Below, piece by piece: positions 37,012 through 46,152 of a stretch of DNA of 64,000 nt; the first letter of the stretch is position 1; the number at the start of each line of letters is the position of its first letter. Under the pieces are notes generated by a model. It made no database searches. It was not told the origin of the DNA and was given only the letters and a program-made list of their open reading frames with translations. Source of the stretch: Maricaulis sp. GTDB lineage: Bacteria; Pseudomonadota; Alphaproteobacteria; Caulobacterales; Maricaulaceae. The translations under genes were made by a program, and so were the position numbers. The stretch lies in NCBI RefSeq assembly GCF_030149235.1, contig NZ_JASBRW010000068.1, positions 1 through 64,000 of the forward strand, read 5' to 3'.

Positions 37012-37836
37012 TTAACGGAAGTATCCCAGGATCGTGCTCGGCGCCGAGTTGGCGATCGACAGAGCCTGAACGCCAAGCTGCTGCTTGACCTGCAGGGACT
37101 GCAAACGCGCACTCTCTTTTGCCAGGTCCGCGTCGACGAGGTTGCCGATACCCTTTTCCAGGGCATCAGACAGCTTGGCAACGAAGTCCTTGTGCACTTC
37201 GAGGGACTTCGAACCCGTACCCAGGCGCGCCAGCGACTGGTTCAGGTTGTCGAGGGAGGTTTCAATCGTGGTCACGATCGTGGCCGCATCACCTGCCGTC
37301 GCGAAGGACGCGGTAGCAGCCAGGGTGACAACACCACCGCCGAGCGAGAGGTTCTCGTCGGAAATACGGATGGTGTTGGTACCGTCAGCATTCGCCAGAG
37401 CGGAGATCGAGGTCACAGAACCGTCGATCATGTTCGTTCCGTTGAATTCTGCGTTGGAAACGATCGTGGCGATCTGATCCCGCAGCGATTTGAAATCTTC
37501 GTTCAGAGCTGAACGAGAAGACGCGTCGAGCGAGCTATCAGCGGCGGCCAGAGCCTTTTCCTTCATCTCTACGAGGAGATCGGAAATTGCCTCACCACCG
37601 GCCAAGGCGACATCAGCGGTGGAAGCAGCCAGGTCGAGCGAGTTGCCGACAGCGGAGTAACCGTTGACGTCAGAACGCATTTTCTGCGCAATTGCGAAGA
37701 CACCACCATTGTCCTTGGCGGACGAGACGGCCAGACCCGTGTTGATGCGGGACTGAACCTGCTGAAGCTCTTTATTGGTCGAGTTCAGGTTTTGCAGCGC
37801 AACCATGGCGCCGGCATTCGTGTTGATAGTAGCCAT
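37012..37836 (-). CDS. Flagellin 2
   Basis: A 274-residue flagellin with N-terminal TNAGAMVALQNLNSTNKEL and C-terminal KQQLGVQALSIANSAPS. The whole central segment (about 115-215) is almost identical to flagellin 3. It has a near-consensus sigma-54 promoter, several ftr-like sites upstream and a hairpin after it, so is probably the main or one of two main filament proteins. Ser/Thr residues in the central part are candidate pseudaminic acid sites. Confidence 0.96.
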   Translation of the reverse strand: MATINTNAGAMVALQNLNSTNKELQQVQSRINTGLAVSSAKDNGGVFAIAQKMRSDVNGYSAVGNSLDLAASTADVALAGGEAISDLLVEMKEKALAAADSSLDASSRSALNEDFKSLRDQIATIVSNAEFNGTNMIDGSVTSISALANADGTNTIRISDENLSLGGGVVTLAATASFATAGDAATIVTTIETSLDNLNQSLARLGTGSKSLEVHKDFVAKLSDALEKGIGNLVDADLAKESARLQSLQVKQQLGVQALSIANSAPSTILGYFR

Positions 37837-37907
37837 TTCTTGGCCCTTTCCTTTCTAGGTTCTCGAGCTTTTTGCTCGCTGGGTCTTCTGACCCTCCTGT
37901 GGAAAGA

Positions 37908-37922
37908 GCAAGGACGGTGCCA
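37908..37922 (-). promoter_or_regulatory. Sigma-54 promoter of flagellin 2
   Basis: Minus strand TGGCAC-CGTCC-TTGC, an exact consensus match with GG and GC 12 nt apart, about 72 nt upstream of the start codon. The strongest sigma-54 site in the window. Confidence 0.88.
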
Positions 37923-37969
37923 ATTGCCTATTGACGCAGGGCGTTAACCTCGATTCGTGTGATTCGGTA

Positions 37970-38079
37970 GGCGATATTTGCCGACTCAAATCTGCCGGGA
38001 GTAACCATCGGCCCGGCAGAAATTGCCCACCAAACAGGCAAAACCGCCCGGCAATATCTGCCGGTCGGCAAAAATGTAT
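37970..38079. promoter_or_regulatory. Cluster of ftr-like sites between flagellins 2 and 3
   Basis: In 110 bp: GGCG-ATATT-TGCC (37970-37982), GGCA-GAAAT-TGCC (38015-38027), GGCA-AAACC-GCCC (38038-38050), GGCA-ATATC-TGCC (38050-38062) and half sites at 37987-37999 and 38066-38079. They match the GGCA-N5-TGCC core of FlbD-bound ftr elements and lie 50-160 bp upstream of the flagellin 2 sigma-54 promoter. This explains most of the 354-bp intergenic stretch 37837-38190. Confidence 0.68.
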
Positions 38080-38140
38080 GGTTTACAGAGGGTTAATTTG
38101 CGATTTCAGGCACGCGAAATCGCCACGAGTGGATCCGCAG

Positions 38141-38175
38141 AAAAAAGTAGCTGGGATCGCCGAAGCGATCCCAGC
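38141..38175 (-). terminator. Terminator after flagellin 3
   Basis: Minus strand GCTGGGATCGC-TTCG-GCGATCCCAGC followed by TACTTTTTT. A perfect 11-bp stem with a TTCG loop and a T-tract 15 nt after the stop. Confidence 0.95.
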
Positions 38176-38190
38176 CAACCCACGGACCGA

Positions 38191-39015
38191 CTACCGGAAG
38201 AAGGAGAGGATCGTGGACGGTGCCTGATTGGCAATGGAGAGCGCCTGGACGCCCAGCTGCTGCTTGGTCTGCAGCGACTGGAGTTTGGCACTTTCCTTGG
38301 CCAGGTCGGCATCGACCAACGCCCCGATACCCTGCTCAACAGCGTCCGACAGTTTCGTCACGAAGTTATTGTGAACTTCGAGCGATTTGGAGCCCGTACC
38401 CAGACGCGCGAGCGACTGGTTCAGGTTGTCCAGGGACGTTTCGATCGTGGTCACGATGGTGGACGCATCGCCCGCCGTTGCGAAAGACGCCGTTGCTGCG
38501 AGGGTAACAACACCACCACCCAGCGACAGGTTTTCGTCCGAGATACGGATGGTATTCGTACCATCGGAATTGGCGAGGGCGGAAATCGACGTCACGGAAC
38601 CATCAATCATGTTCGTGCCGTTGAATTCCGCGTTCGATACAATCGTCGTGACCTGATCACGCAGCGACTTGAAATCTTCATTCAAGGCAGTGCGCGACTG
38701 TGCGTCGAGAGATGCATCAGAAGCCGCGAGGGCCTTTTCCTTCATTTCGATCAAGAGATCGGAAATCGCCTCACCTGCGGCGATTGCAACGTCTGTGGTC
38801 GAAGTCGAGAGGTCGAGACTTTGCTTGACCACACCAAAGCCGGCGACCTGGCTGCGCATGCGCTGGGCGATAGCGAAAACACCGCCATCGTCCTTAGCGC
38901 CGGCAACCCTCAGGCCGGTATTGATGCGTGTCTGGGTCTCGGCCAGATCCATATTGGTTTTGCTCAGGTTCTGCAGGGCGACCATGGCCGCCGCATTCGT
39001 GTTCACAGAAAGCAT
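38191..39015 (-). CDS. Flagellin 3
   Basis: A 274-residue flagellin: N-terminal SVNTNAAAMVALQNLSKTN, C-terminal KQQLGVQALSIANQAPS. The central segment from about residue 115 to 215 differs from flagellin 2 at only a few residues, although the codons differ at many third positions. It has its own sigma-54 promoter and a strong terminator. flaF and flbT lie directly upstream on the same strand. Confidence 0.96.
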   Translation of the reverse strand: MLSVNTNAAAMVALQNLSKTNMDLAETQTRINTGLRVAGAKDDGGVFAIAQRMRSQVAGFGVVKQSLDLSTSTTDVAIAAGEAISDLLIEMKEKALAASDASLDAQSRTALNEDFKSLRDQVTTIVSNAEFNGTNMIDGSVTSISALANSDGTNTIRISDENLSLGGGVVTLAATASFATAGDASTIVTTIETSLDNLNQSLARLGTGSKSLEVHNNFVTKLSDAVEQGIGALVDADLAKESAKLQSLQTKQQLGVQALSIANQAPSTILSFFR

Positions 39016-39090
39016 GTTCTAAGTCCTCCGTTCTGGAAGCAATGGAAGTCGAATTTTTCGACCCTGGGCCTTTTGCCCGCACATGACGTC

Positions 39091-39105
39091 GCAAACCGCG
39101 TGCCG
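39091..39105 (-). promoter_or_regulatory. Sigma-54 promoter of flagellin 3
   Basis: Minus strand CGGCAC-GCGGT-TTGC, with correct GG/GC spacing, about 76 nt upstream of the start codon. Confidence 0.72.
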
Positions 39106-39148
39106 AAGCGCTGCAGTGATTTTTTCAATATTTTCAGTGTTATAGAAT

Positions 39149-39179
39149 ATTAAAAGGCGCCACCATCGCGGTAGCGCCT
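39149..39179 (-). terminator. Terminator of flbT-flaF
   Basis: Minus strand AGGCGCTACC, 5-nt loop, GGTGGCGCCT then TTTTAA; a 10-bp stem with one G-U pair, 35 nt after the flaF stop. Confidence 0.82.
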
Positions 39180-39184
39180 ATTTA

Positions 39185-39220
39185 TGCCGGGCAAAACTGC
39201 ACAGGCGGCAAAACTAGCCC
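39185..39220. promoter_or_regulatory. ftr-like sites upstream of flagellin 3
   Basis: GGCA-AAAC-TGCA at 39189-39200 and GGCA-AAACT-AGCC at 39207-39219. The second runs across the flaF stop codon. They are 80-115 bp upstream of the flagellin 3 sigma-54 promoter. Confidence 0.6.
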
Positions 39221-39585
39221 ACCTCAGCTCCGGAAGCCTGGGGCATTAGCCCCTGCATGATCATCCGGTTGATATCAACCAGGTCGTCGATGGCGGACGG
39301 CTCACGCATCGCCACGCTGGTATGCTTCGACACGAAGAGCGAGAGGGAAATAATGGACGCGCGGAGCTGTTCAGGCAGCTGGTTCTCCTCGCTCGCACAA
39401 TCCGTGGCGAAATTGCTCCACATGCGGCGGTTGAGATCGAGCGCTTCGATACGGGACTTGATATCCTCTTTGGGCGCATCCTTCGCCGTCATCAGCCCGC
39501 GCGTCACATGCGCGAACAACCGGTATTCGGTGGCACGGGGGTCTTCGCTGCGATTGGACGCAGCCTGATACGCCTGAAGGGACAT
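39214..39585 (-). CDS. flaF: FlaF, flagellin synthesis/secretion regulator
   Basis: A 123-residue alphaproteobacterial protein needed for flagellin production and secretion; in Caulobacter it is a flagellin chaperone-like factor that counteracts FlbT. Shows the FlaF pattern [21 protein letters not shown], then [16 protein letters not shown] and [20 protein letters not shown]. Its ATG overlaps the flbT stop by one base. Confidence 0.92.
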   Translation of the reverse strand: MSLQAYQAASNRSEDPRATEYRLFAHVTRGLMTAKDAPKEDIKSRIEALDLNRRMWSNFATDCASEENQLPEQLRASIISLSLFVSKHTSVAMREPSAIDDLVDINRMIMQGLMPQASGAEVG

Positions 39586-39971
39586 TACGCCAGTCTCTCC
39601 GATTCATACTTCATGAGCTTGCGGCAACCGAGAAGCGCCTTGTAGTACTCGGACGCCATCACATCGCGGCTCACAGCAACGCAGATCGCGAGCATTTCGG
39701 GATCGCTGACCACGCCCATGAACTCATTCATGCGCAGCACGAATTCGTCATACAGATGGTCTTCTGCCTTGCCCGCGAGATACATCATCATGATCGGGAA
39801 ATAGATCCGGCGCACCGGCGTGGTGACATCTTCCTCCTGGAGGATGTCCTTCTCACGCAGGACAGAAGCCTTGTTCTTCAGCACCAGATTCGCGCGCCGG
39901 TCGCCGTTTTCGATAACAGCTCCGTTGATCACGAACTTCTCGCCGGGCTTGAGCGAGATTTTCAAGGGCAT
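39585..39971 (-). CDS. flbT: FlbT, post-transcriptional flagellin repressor
   Basis: Binds the 5' leader of flagellin mRNA in Caulobacter and limits its translation until the hook is complete. 128 residues from ATG 39971: [20 protein letters not shown], then [23 protein letters not shown], all typical of FlbT. A start ten codons upstream (40001) would add a non-conserved leader, so I reject it. Confidence 0.93.
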   Translation of the reverse strand: MPLKISLKPGEKFVINGAVIENGDRRANLVLKNKASVLREKDILQEEDVTTPVRRIYFPIMMMYLAGKAEDHLYDEFVLRMNEFMGVVSDPEMLAICVAVSRDVMASEYYKALLGCRKLMKYESERLA

Positions 39972-40149
39972 CGAGACAACTCCAGCTTCATGACACCACA
40001 AATCGGTTCCGGATCCGTGGCGTAAGACTGCAGAGCGCGGGTGAAGAAAAGGTTTCCAGCCGCTGCGCGCATGCGAACTTAGTTGTTAGCGAGTTCTTAA
40101 ATCGAATCCTGAGCCTTTGACCTGTTAATCAGCTGCCCAGGTTGCCCCC

Positions 40150-41940
40150 ATGCAGGCTCAGCCCCTCAATCTTGAAGCCGAACTCGCCGCCGGAGCGGAA
40201 GAAGAAAAGCATGAAACGCCCCTCGTCGCGACCCAATCCGCGACAGCGTTGAAGCTGGACACCCACGTCAAGCGCCTGCCCAAGGACACACGCAAGCGGC
40301 ACCAGAAAGTCGTCAGCCTGGTCAAGCGCGCGATGCGCGCCTCCGATGGAGGCGATCATCCGGCCGGCGCGCGCAAGGCGCACGAGGCGCTTGGGATCGC
40401 TCCGGAACTGGCTTTGACCAACCATGTGATGGGGTTGATGCTGCTACGCTTGGGCCGTTTGTCGACCTCGCTCGATTTCTTCGAGAAGGCCTGGAAGCTC
40501 GACCCCCAGGACCCGGAAATCTATCAGAAGCTCGGCCTTGTAGCCTGGAAGCTGGACATGCTTCCGGCCGCGGAGAAATTCTATCGCCTGCAAAACCAGA
40601 TCGCCCCCAACCGCGTGGACGGCATTCTCAACCTGACCGGAGTTCTGCGCGACATGGGCAAGTTCGATGATGCCATCGAGATCCTGCGCACGGCGATCTA
40701 TTCCGACCCGGAGAATTATGACCTCTGGAACTCGCTCGGCTCCGTGGTGTCGGAAAGCGGCAAGCCGACCGAGGCGATCACCTTCTATCAGGAAGCGCTC
40801 CGCCTGAAGCCCAACTATTCCCGGGCACACAACAATATGGCCAATGTGTTCGAGCTCATCGGCGAGCCGGAGCAGTCACTGCCGCACTATGAAGAGGCCC
40901 TGAAGAACCCGATCGACGCCGAGGATGAGGCGACCATGTCGCATGGCCGGTCGCTGGTCATGCTGGCCGCGGGTCATATCCGCGACGGCTGGGCGGCGAA
41001 CGAGACCCGCCTCAACCCCGATCGCAAGGGCGCCACCCTCTTCACCATCGACAAACCGATGTGGGACGGGGTCGATCCTGCCGAGATCCGCGGCAAGACC
41101 GTCATACTCGTCGGCGAACAGGGCCTTGGCGATGAGGTGCTCTATCTCAATATCGCCAAGGACATGATCGAGGCGATCGGGCCGGAAGGCGAGTTGCGGA
41201 TCGCCTGCGAATACCGGCTGGTCGACCTGGTTCAGCGTTCCTTCCCGCAAGCGCGCGTCTATCACCACATGTCGACCGTGCTGGAGGGCCGCGATGTTCG
41301 TGCCACTCCGCAATTGGAAGAGGGGGCCGATTTCTGGACACCGATGGCGACGCCTTTGCGCGCCTTCCGCAATTCGCTCGAGGACTTCCCGACCGAACCC
41401 GGCTTTCTCACCGCGGATCCGGAACAGCAGGCCTTCTTCCGGGCCCAGATGGACGGCTTCGGCAAGGGGCTGAAAGTCGGTATTTTGTGGAAGTCACTGA
41501 AGATGACCGCCAAGCGCGCCCGTTTCTTCTCAGCCTTCGATGCCTGGGAGCCGATCCTGAAAGTCCCCGGCATTGACTTCATCAATCTACAGTATGGCGA
41601 GGTCGATGAAGAAATTGCGCTGGCCAAGGACCGCTATGGCGTGACGGTGCACCAGCCAAGCGATATTGATCTGAAGATGGACCTCGACAAGGTCGCGGCC
41701 CTCTCCTCGGCCTGCGATATCGTTATCGGCCCGATGAACGCCACCTCCAACCTGGCGGCGGCCTGCGGCGGCATGGTCTGGTTCTTCCACTCCCACAGCT
41801 CGGCCTGGACCCTGCTGGGCGAGGACCGGCAGTACTGGTACCCGCAAACGCGCTCCTTCTTCGGCGAGGGTTTCCAGGACTGGGATACCACGATGAAGAA
41901 AATCGCGGCGGCACTGGCCGAACGCGTCGAGGCCAGCTAG
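40150..41940 (+). CDS. flmG: FlmG-type flagellin glycosyltransferase (TPR + GT)
   Basis: Soluble two-domain protein of 596 residues. Residues about 60-270 hold TPR repeats (HVMGLMLLRLGRLSTSLDFFEKAWKLDP, GLVAWKLDMLPAAEKFYR, NSLGSVVSESGKPTEAI); about 300-590 is a glycosyltransferase-like domain (VGEQGLGDEVLYLNIAKDM, PMNATSNLAAACGG). In Caulobacter FlmG binds flagellins by its TPR part and adds pseudaminic acid. Its place between flbT and pseF supports that. Convergent with pseF, 4-bp overlap. Confidence 0.88.
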   Translation: MQAQPLNLEAELAAGAEEEKHETPLVATQSATALKLDTHVKRLPKDTRKRHQKVVSLVKRAMRASDGGDHPAGARKAHEALGIAPELALTNHVMGLMLLRLGRLSTSLDFFEKAWKLDPQDPEIYQKLGLVAWKLDMLPAAEKFYRLQNQIAPNRVDGILNLTGVLRDMGKFDDAIEILRTAIYSDPENYDLWNSLGSVVSESGKPTEAITFYQEALRLKPNYSRAHNNMANVFELIGEPEQSLPHYEEALKNPIDAEDEATMSHGRSLVMLAAGHIRDGWAANETRLNPDRKGATLFTIDKPMWDGVDPAEIRGKTVILVGEQGLGDEVLYLNIAKDMIEAIGPEGELRIACEYRLVDLVQRSFPQARVYHHMSTVLEGRDVRATPQLEEGADFWTPMATPLRAFRNSLEDFPTEPGFLTADPEQQAFFRAQMDGFGKGLKVGILWKSLKMTAKRARFFSAFDAWEPILKVPGIDFINLQYGEVDEEIALAKDRYGVTVHQPSDIDLKMDLDKVAALSSACDIVIGPMNATSNLAAACGGMVWFFHSHSSAWTLLGEDRQYWYPQTRSFFGEGFQDWDTTMKKIAAALAERVEAS

Positions 41941-42710
41941 CCGGCCCAGCGCCGCTGCAGCGATGCCCGGATACCGCGGGCGAGCCGCAGCGTGTCGTGG
42001 CGCTTGGCATTGATCGCCGTCAGCTCGGGATGCTGGCGGCACACCTCCGCCAGTTCCGCCCAGCCGATCACCGCCGCCCGCTCCTCACCGAGATGGGCAT
42101 ACACAGCCTGGCAGAATGCGAGATCCTCCGGGTAATCCAGCGTCCACCTCAATCGTTCAACGCCATCGCCGGGGCCTGTGAGATTACCCAGTGTCAGATG
42201 CGCCTGCGCGCGAATCCACGGCGTGACATGCTCACGGGCCGCGGCATCAGTCGCCTTGGCTTCCGCCTCGTACAGCAGCCCGGCAGAAAAAACCTCGCAG
42301 TCCAACCCGTGAGGGAAGAGCGGCGGGGCGGTATTATTGACATAGTCGGCCGGCGTCTCCCGCCACAGCGCGATGACCTGGTCGCACACACGCGGATCGA
42401 GGAATGGGCAATCGCTGGTGACCCGCATCACGGTCTCCGCCTCGACCGCCCGAGCGGCCTTGGCATACCGGGTCAGTACATCATCCTCCGGTCCGCGCGC
42501 CACCGCGTAACCGGCGGCCGCAGCAGCTTCGGCAACCGCATCATTCTCCGCGCTGTCCGGGACGGCGACAATCACAGTGTCCGCCGCAACAATACGGGCG
42601 CAGCGATCAAGCACCCGGGCCAGAGCGGTCGTCGACCCCAGCGGGTTGAGGATCTTGCCGGGCAGGCGTGAGGAGCCAAATCGGGCCTGGACGATCACGG
42701 CGAGGGTCAT
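41937..42710 (-). CDS. pseF: PseF, CMP-pseudaminic acid synthetase
   Basis: Activates the sugar with CTP as the last step before transfer. A 257-residue cytidylyltransferase of the SpsF/NeuA type with the CTP-binding loop QARFGSSRLPGKIL at the N-terminus, SDCPFLDP (metal/substrate Asp) near 95-102, and TLDYPEDL later. Its neighbours pseH-pseI and flmG give the substrate. A second, degenerate copy is at 31249. Divergent from pseH with 138 bp between. Confidence 0.88.
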   Translation of the reverse strand: MTLAVIVQARFGSSRLPGKILNPLGSTTALARVLDRCARIVAADTVIVAVPDSAENDAVAEAAAAAGYAVARGPEDDVLTRYAKAARAVEAETVMRVTSDCPFLDPRVCDQVIALWRETPADYVNNTAPPLFPHGLDCEVFSAGLLYEAEAKATDAAAREHVTPWIRAQAHLTLGNLTGPGDGVERLRWTLDYPEDLAFCQAVYAHLGEERAAVIGWAELAEVCRQHPELTAINAKRHDTLRLARGIRASLQRRWAG

Positions 42711-42848
42711 GCGGGCGCTCCTGAAGTTTCCCCTTGGTTAGAGCATGCTTCGCCGCCCGCGCGAAATCAGACGCCACTGCAGGCAGACACGGCTTGTTTA
42801 CGCCCGCGGGGCGAGACTCATCGCATTGATTCGATCAACGGACCGTGC

Positions 42849-43382
42849 ATGAGCGACAGCGCCGACATCACCCTTCTGCCCGCGCGTGAGGCAGATATCT
42901 GGGACGTGCTCGCCTGGCGCAACGCGCCCCATGTGCGCGAGAACATGTACACATCCGATCCGATCGACCGCGAAACCCACCAGGCCTGGTACACAGCCGC
43001 CCTGGCCGATACGACCCGCGAACTCTGGATCATTTCCGCCGGCGGCCGGAAATGCGGGCTGGTGACGCTGACTGATATCGCGCGCACCCCGCCGTCCAGC
43101 TGCAGCTGGGCCTTTTATATCGGAGATCCCGGCGCGGTCGGAAAAGGCGTTGGCAGCGGTGTGGAGCGACGCGTGCTCGAGCGTGTTTTTGCCCGTCTCG
43201 AGCTCGATGTTCTGCGCTGCGAAGTGCTGGCCTTCAATACGCCCGTTATCGGGCTGCACCGAAAATTCGGCTTCGAGGAAACCGGCCGGATCGAAAACCG
43301 CATCACCCGTGATGGCGATGGTCTAGATGCCATCTGCCTGGAGCTGACCCGCGAGCGCTGGCGCGCACGCCAGGAGGCCTGA
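42849..43382 (+). CDS. pseH: PseH, UDP-4-amino sugar N-acetyltransferase
   Basis: GNAT-fold enzyme of 177 residues that N-acetylates the C4 amino group made by PseC (FlmH in Caulobacter). Visible: LLPAREADIWDVLAWRNAPHVRENM at the N-terminus, acetyl-CoA loop GKGVGSGVERRVLE, and the C-terminal FNTPVIGLHRKFGFEETG. Two bases separate it from pseI. Confidence 0.9.
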   Translation: MSDSADITLLPAREADIWDVLAWRNAPHVRENMYTSDPIDRETHQAWYTAALADTTRELWIISAGGRKCGLVTLTDIARTPPSSCSWAFYIGDPGAVGKGVGSGVERRVLERVFARLELDVLRCEVLAFNTPVIGLHRKFGFEETGRIENRITRDGDGLDAICLELTRERWRARQEA

Positions 43383-43383
43383 T

Positions 43384-44454
43384 ATGAGCTCTTCCCACCC
43401 CGAGTTTGAATTCGCCGGCCGCATGATCGGCCATGAACACCCGCCCCTGGTCATTGCGGAGGTCTCTGCCAATCATCTCGGCGAGATTGACCGGGCGCTG
43501 GAAACCATTGAAGCGGCGGCCAAATGCGGCGCCGATGCGATCAAGATCCAGACCTATTCACCCGACACCATCACCATTGATCATGACGGCCCGGGTTTCG
43601 TCATGGAGGGCGGTCTGTGGGACGGGCGCAATCTCTATGATCTCTACAGCGAGGCCCAGACGCCGTTCGACTGGCATCCGCGTCTGTTTGAAAGGGCGCG
43701 CGAGCTGGGCGTCACCCTGTTCTCCACGCCGTTCGATCATTCCGCTGTCGACCTGCTCGAAAGCCTAAACGCCCCGGCCTACAAGATCGCCTCCTTCGAG
43801 ATCACCGACCTGCCGCTGATTGCCCGCGTCGCGCAAACCGGCAAGCCGATCATCATGTCGACCGGCATGGCCAATCTGTCGGAAATCCATGAAGCCGTCC
43901 GCACCGCGCGCGCGAATGGTGCGCCGGGCCTGGCCATCCTGCACTGCCTGTCCTCCTACCCGGCCCCGATCGACCAGTCGGACCTGCGCACGGTCCCGCA
44001 TCTGGGCCAGGCCTTCAACGCCGTGCCCGGACTGTCCGACCACACGCCCGGCACCGCCTGCTCTGTTGCCGCGATCGCGCTGGGTGCCCGGGTGATCGAG
44101 AAGCACTTCACCCTGTCACGCGATGATGGCGGGCCGGACAGCGAATTCTCCCTCGAGCCGGATGAGCTGAAACGCCTGGTCGAGGATTGCCACAATGCCT
44201 TCAAGGCGCTGGGTCAGGTCCGCTATGACCCGGCCGGTTGCGAGCGCGGCTCGCTGACCTTCCGTCGCTCCATCTATGCCGTCGCCGAAATCAAGGCCGG
44301 TGAAACCTTCACCGAAGCCAATATCCGCTCCATCCGCCCCGGCCATGGCCTGGCGCCCAAACACCTGCCGGATATCCTCGGCCGCAAGGCCAGCCGTGAC
44401 ATCGCCTATGGCGAGCCCATGGCTATGGATGCGGTCGACTGGGCCGGCAAGTAG
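43384..44454 (+). CDS. pseI: PseI, pseudaminic acid synthase
   Basis: Condenses the free 6-deoxy-AltdiNAc with PEP to give pseudaminic acid (NeuB family). 356 residues: an N-terminal TIM barrel with VIAEVSANHLGEIDRALETI, AAKCGADAIKIQTY, STGMANLSEI and EKHFTLSRDDGGPDSEFSLEP, then a C-terminal SAF/antifreeze-like domain (about 290-350, RSIRPGHGLAPKHL). The second gene of pseH-pseI. Confidence 0.95.
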   Translation: MSSSHPEFEFAGRMIGHEHPPLVIAEVSANHLGEIDRALETIEAAAKCGADAIKIQTYSPDTITIDHDGPGFVMEGGLWDGRNLYDLYSEAQTPFDWHPRLFERARELGVTLFSTPFDHSAVDLLESLNAPAYKIASFEITDLPLIARVAQTGKPIIMSTGMANLSEIHEAVRTARANGAPGLAILHCLSSYPAPIDQSDLRTVPHLGQAFNAVPGLSDHTPGTACSVAAIALGARVIEKHFTLSRDDGGPDSEFSLEPDELKRLVEDCHNAFKALGQVRYDPAGCERGSLTFRRSIYAVAEIKAGETFTEANIRSIRPGHGLAPKHLPDILGRKASRDIAYGEPMAMDAVDWAGK

Positions 44455-44510
44455 AGCGAATTTCACGTTCGCCCTACCCAGCCCCCATCAATCGCGCTAA
44501 GTCGGTTCCC

Positions 44511-45389
44511 ATGCGTTTTGAAGGTACAGACAGCTATGTCGCTGATGCAGAGCTTTCCGCCGCGGTGAATGCGGCGATCGCTCTGGAGCGTCCGCTGCTC
44601 GTCAAGGGCGAGCCGGGCACGGGAAAAACCGAGCTGGCCAAACAGGTCGCCAGCGCCATGGGCATGCCGCTGATCGAGTGGCATATCAAGTCCACGACCA
44701 AGGCCCGCCAGGGTCTTTACGAGTATGACGCCGTCGCCCGCCTGCGCGACAGTCAGCTCGGTGAAGACCGTGTCCACGACATCCAGAATTACATCCGCAA
44801 GGGCAAGCTTTGGGAAGCCTTTGCCGCCCCGGAACGCTCAGTCCTGCTGATCGACGAGATCGACAAGGCCGATATCGAGTTTCCCAACGACCTCCTGCAG
44901 GAACTCGACCGCATGGAATTCCATGTCTACGAGACCGGCGAAACGGTGAAGGCTGTGAACCGCCCGGTGGTGATCATCACCTCCAACAATGAGAAGGAAC
45001 TGCCAGACGCTTTCCTGCGCCGCTGTTTCTTCCACTTCATCGCCTTCCCGGACGAGGAGACGATGCGCGCCATCGTCGAGGTTCACTTCCCGGGCCTCAA
45101 GGGCCGCCTCCTGTCGGAAGCCCTCAAGCTCTTCTTCGACATCCGCCAGGTGCCCGGTGTGAAGAAGAAACCGTCGACCTCGGAACTGCTCGACTGGCTC
45201 AAACTCCTCATGGTCGAGGATATCGACCCGGCCATCCTGACCGAACGCGATCCGCGCAAGCTGATCCCGCCGCTCCATGGTGCCCTGCTCAAGAACGAGC
45301 AGGACGTGATGCTGTTCGAAAAGCTCGCCTTCATGGCGCGGCGCCAAGGCGGCAACCCGCCGGGCAATGGCGGTCCGGGCGCGGCCTGA
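44511..45389 (+). CDS. MoxR-family AAA+ ATPase
   Basis: A 292-residue MoxR-type chaperone ATPase: Walker A GEPGTGKTEL near 37-46, Walker B LLIDEIDKAD, sensor 1 region VVIITSNNEKELPDAFLRRC, plus a C-terminal lid. MoxR proteins act with VWA-domain partners to insert or activate metals and assemble complexes; the VWA gene at 46153 fits, with one small unknown gene between. GC-rich terminator follows. Confidence 0.93.
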   Translation: MRFEGTDSYVADAELSAAVNAAIALERPLLVKGEPGTGKTELAKQVASAMGMPLIEWHIKSTTKARQGLYEYDAVARLRDSQLGEDRVHDIQNYIRKGKLWEAFAAPERSVLLIDEIDKADIEFPNDLLQELDRMEFHVYETGETVKAVNRPVVIITSNNEKELPDAFLRRCFFHFIAFPDEETMRAIVEVHFPGLKGRLLSEALKLFFDIRQVPGVKKKPSTSELLDWLKLLMVEDIDPAILTERDPRKLIPPLHGALLKNEQDVMLFEKLAFMARRQGGNPPGNGGPGAA

Positions 45390-45416
45390 ACCCGTCCGAA
45401 CATAAACCGAGTGAAG

Positions 45417-45459
45417 CCGGCCGGTTGGGGAACGCCCCGACCGGCCGGTCTTCCTTTGC
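45417..45459 (+). terminator. Terminator after moxR
   Basis: CCGGCCGGTTGGGG, loop AACG, CCCCGACCGGCCGG (one G-U), followed by TCTTCCTTT. A very stable 14-bp stem. Confidence 0.88.
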
Positions 45460-45572
45460 GGCCTAATTTTAACACCTTACACCAAATTCACTGGTGCTGA
45501 TTTCGACAAGCTGCATGCTGGGGCGCGTCAATGGATCTGGAGCTACGGCTCCTCGCACACAGGATTTCACAC

Positions 45573-46109
45573 ATGTCGGCACTCCTCGCCCTCTCCGCGC
45601 TCTTCCTCCAGGCGACACCGGTTTGCGGGGTGGACGAGGCTGAACGCACGCGCCTCATGGCCCTGAATGAGGATGCCTTCGATCAGGACATGCAGGGCGG
45701 CTGGCGCGCCGTGGCCAATCAGGGGCCGGATTGCTTCGTCACGGCGGCCGAACTGATCCAGGACTATGTCGCCCTGCATGGTGCGGAAAACCTGGAGCAA
45801 CCCGGCCTCGCGCACTGGCATGCCGGGCAGATGTTCGCCATGGCTGGCGAGACAGAACGCGCGCTACCGGAGCTGCGACTCTCCTATAAGCCGGCAAGCG
45901 ATAATCCGATGGACGCGATGTGGAACAGCTATGCCGACGGCACGATCGCCTTTCTCGAGCGGGACCGCGAAGCGCTGATTGCCGCACGAGATGCACTGCC
46001 AGACCGCCCCATGAGCAATCGCGGCGTGCTTGACGGTCTGATCAATTGCTGGGATCGCCCCATGATGGAGGCCTATCAACAGGACTGCCGGACGGGCGAA
46101 GTGAACTAG
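45573..46109 (+). CDS. Small exported protein of unknown function, between moxR and VWA genes
   Basis: I do not recognise a family. From ATG 45573 (MSALLALSALFLQATPVCG) it has 178 residues with a short signal peptide. A further in-frame ATG at 45531 would give a longer but unsupported leader. The rest is helical and slightly TPR-like (PGLAHWHAGQMFAMAGETERALPELR), with four Cys, probably two disulfides. Followed 43 nt later by the CoxE-like gene. Its role with moxR/VWA is unproven. Confidence 0.6.
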   Translation: MSALLALSALFLQATPVCGVDEAERTRLMALNEDAFDQDMQGGWRAVANQGPDCFVTAAELIQDYVALHGAENLEQPGLAHWHAGQMFAMAGETERALPELRLSYKPASDNPMDAMWNSYADGTIAFLERDREALIAARDALPDRPMSNRGVLDGLINCWDRPMMEAYQQDCRTGEVN

Positions 46110-46152
46110 CCTGCGCGGTTCCAATGCGCTTGAGCTGAGCTATGTTAGGTGC

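Noticed and set aside
39971-40001. Upstream start for flbT
   Set aside because: It adds a non-conserved leader; FlbT proteins begin MPLKI-like.
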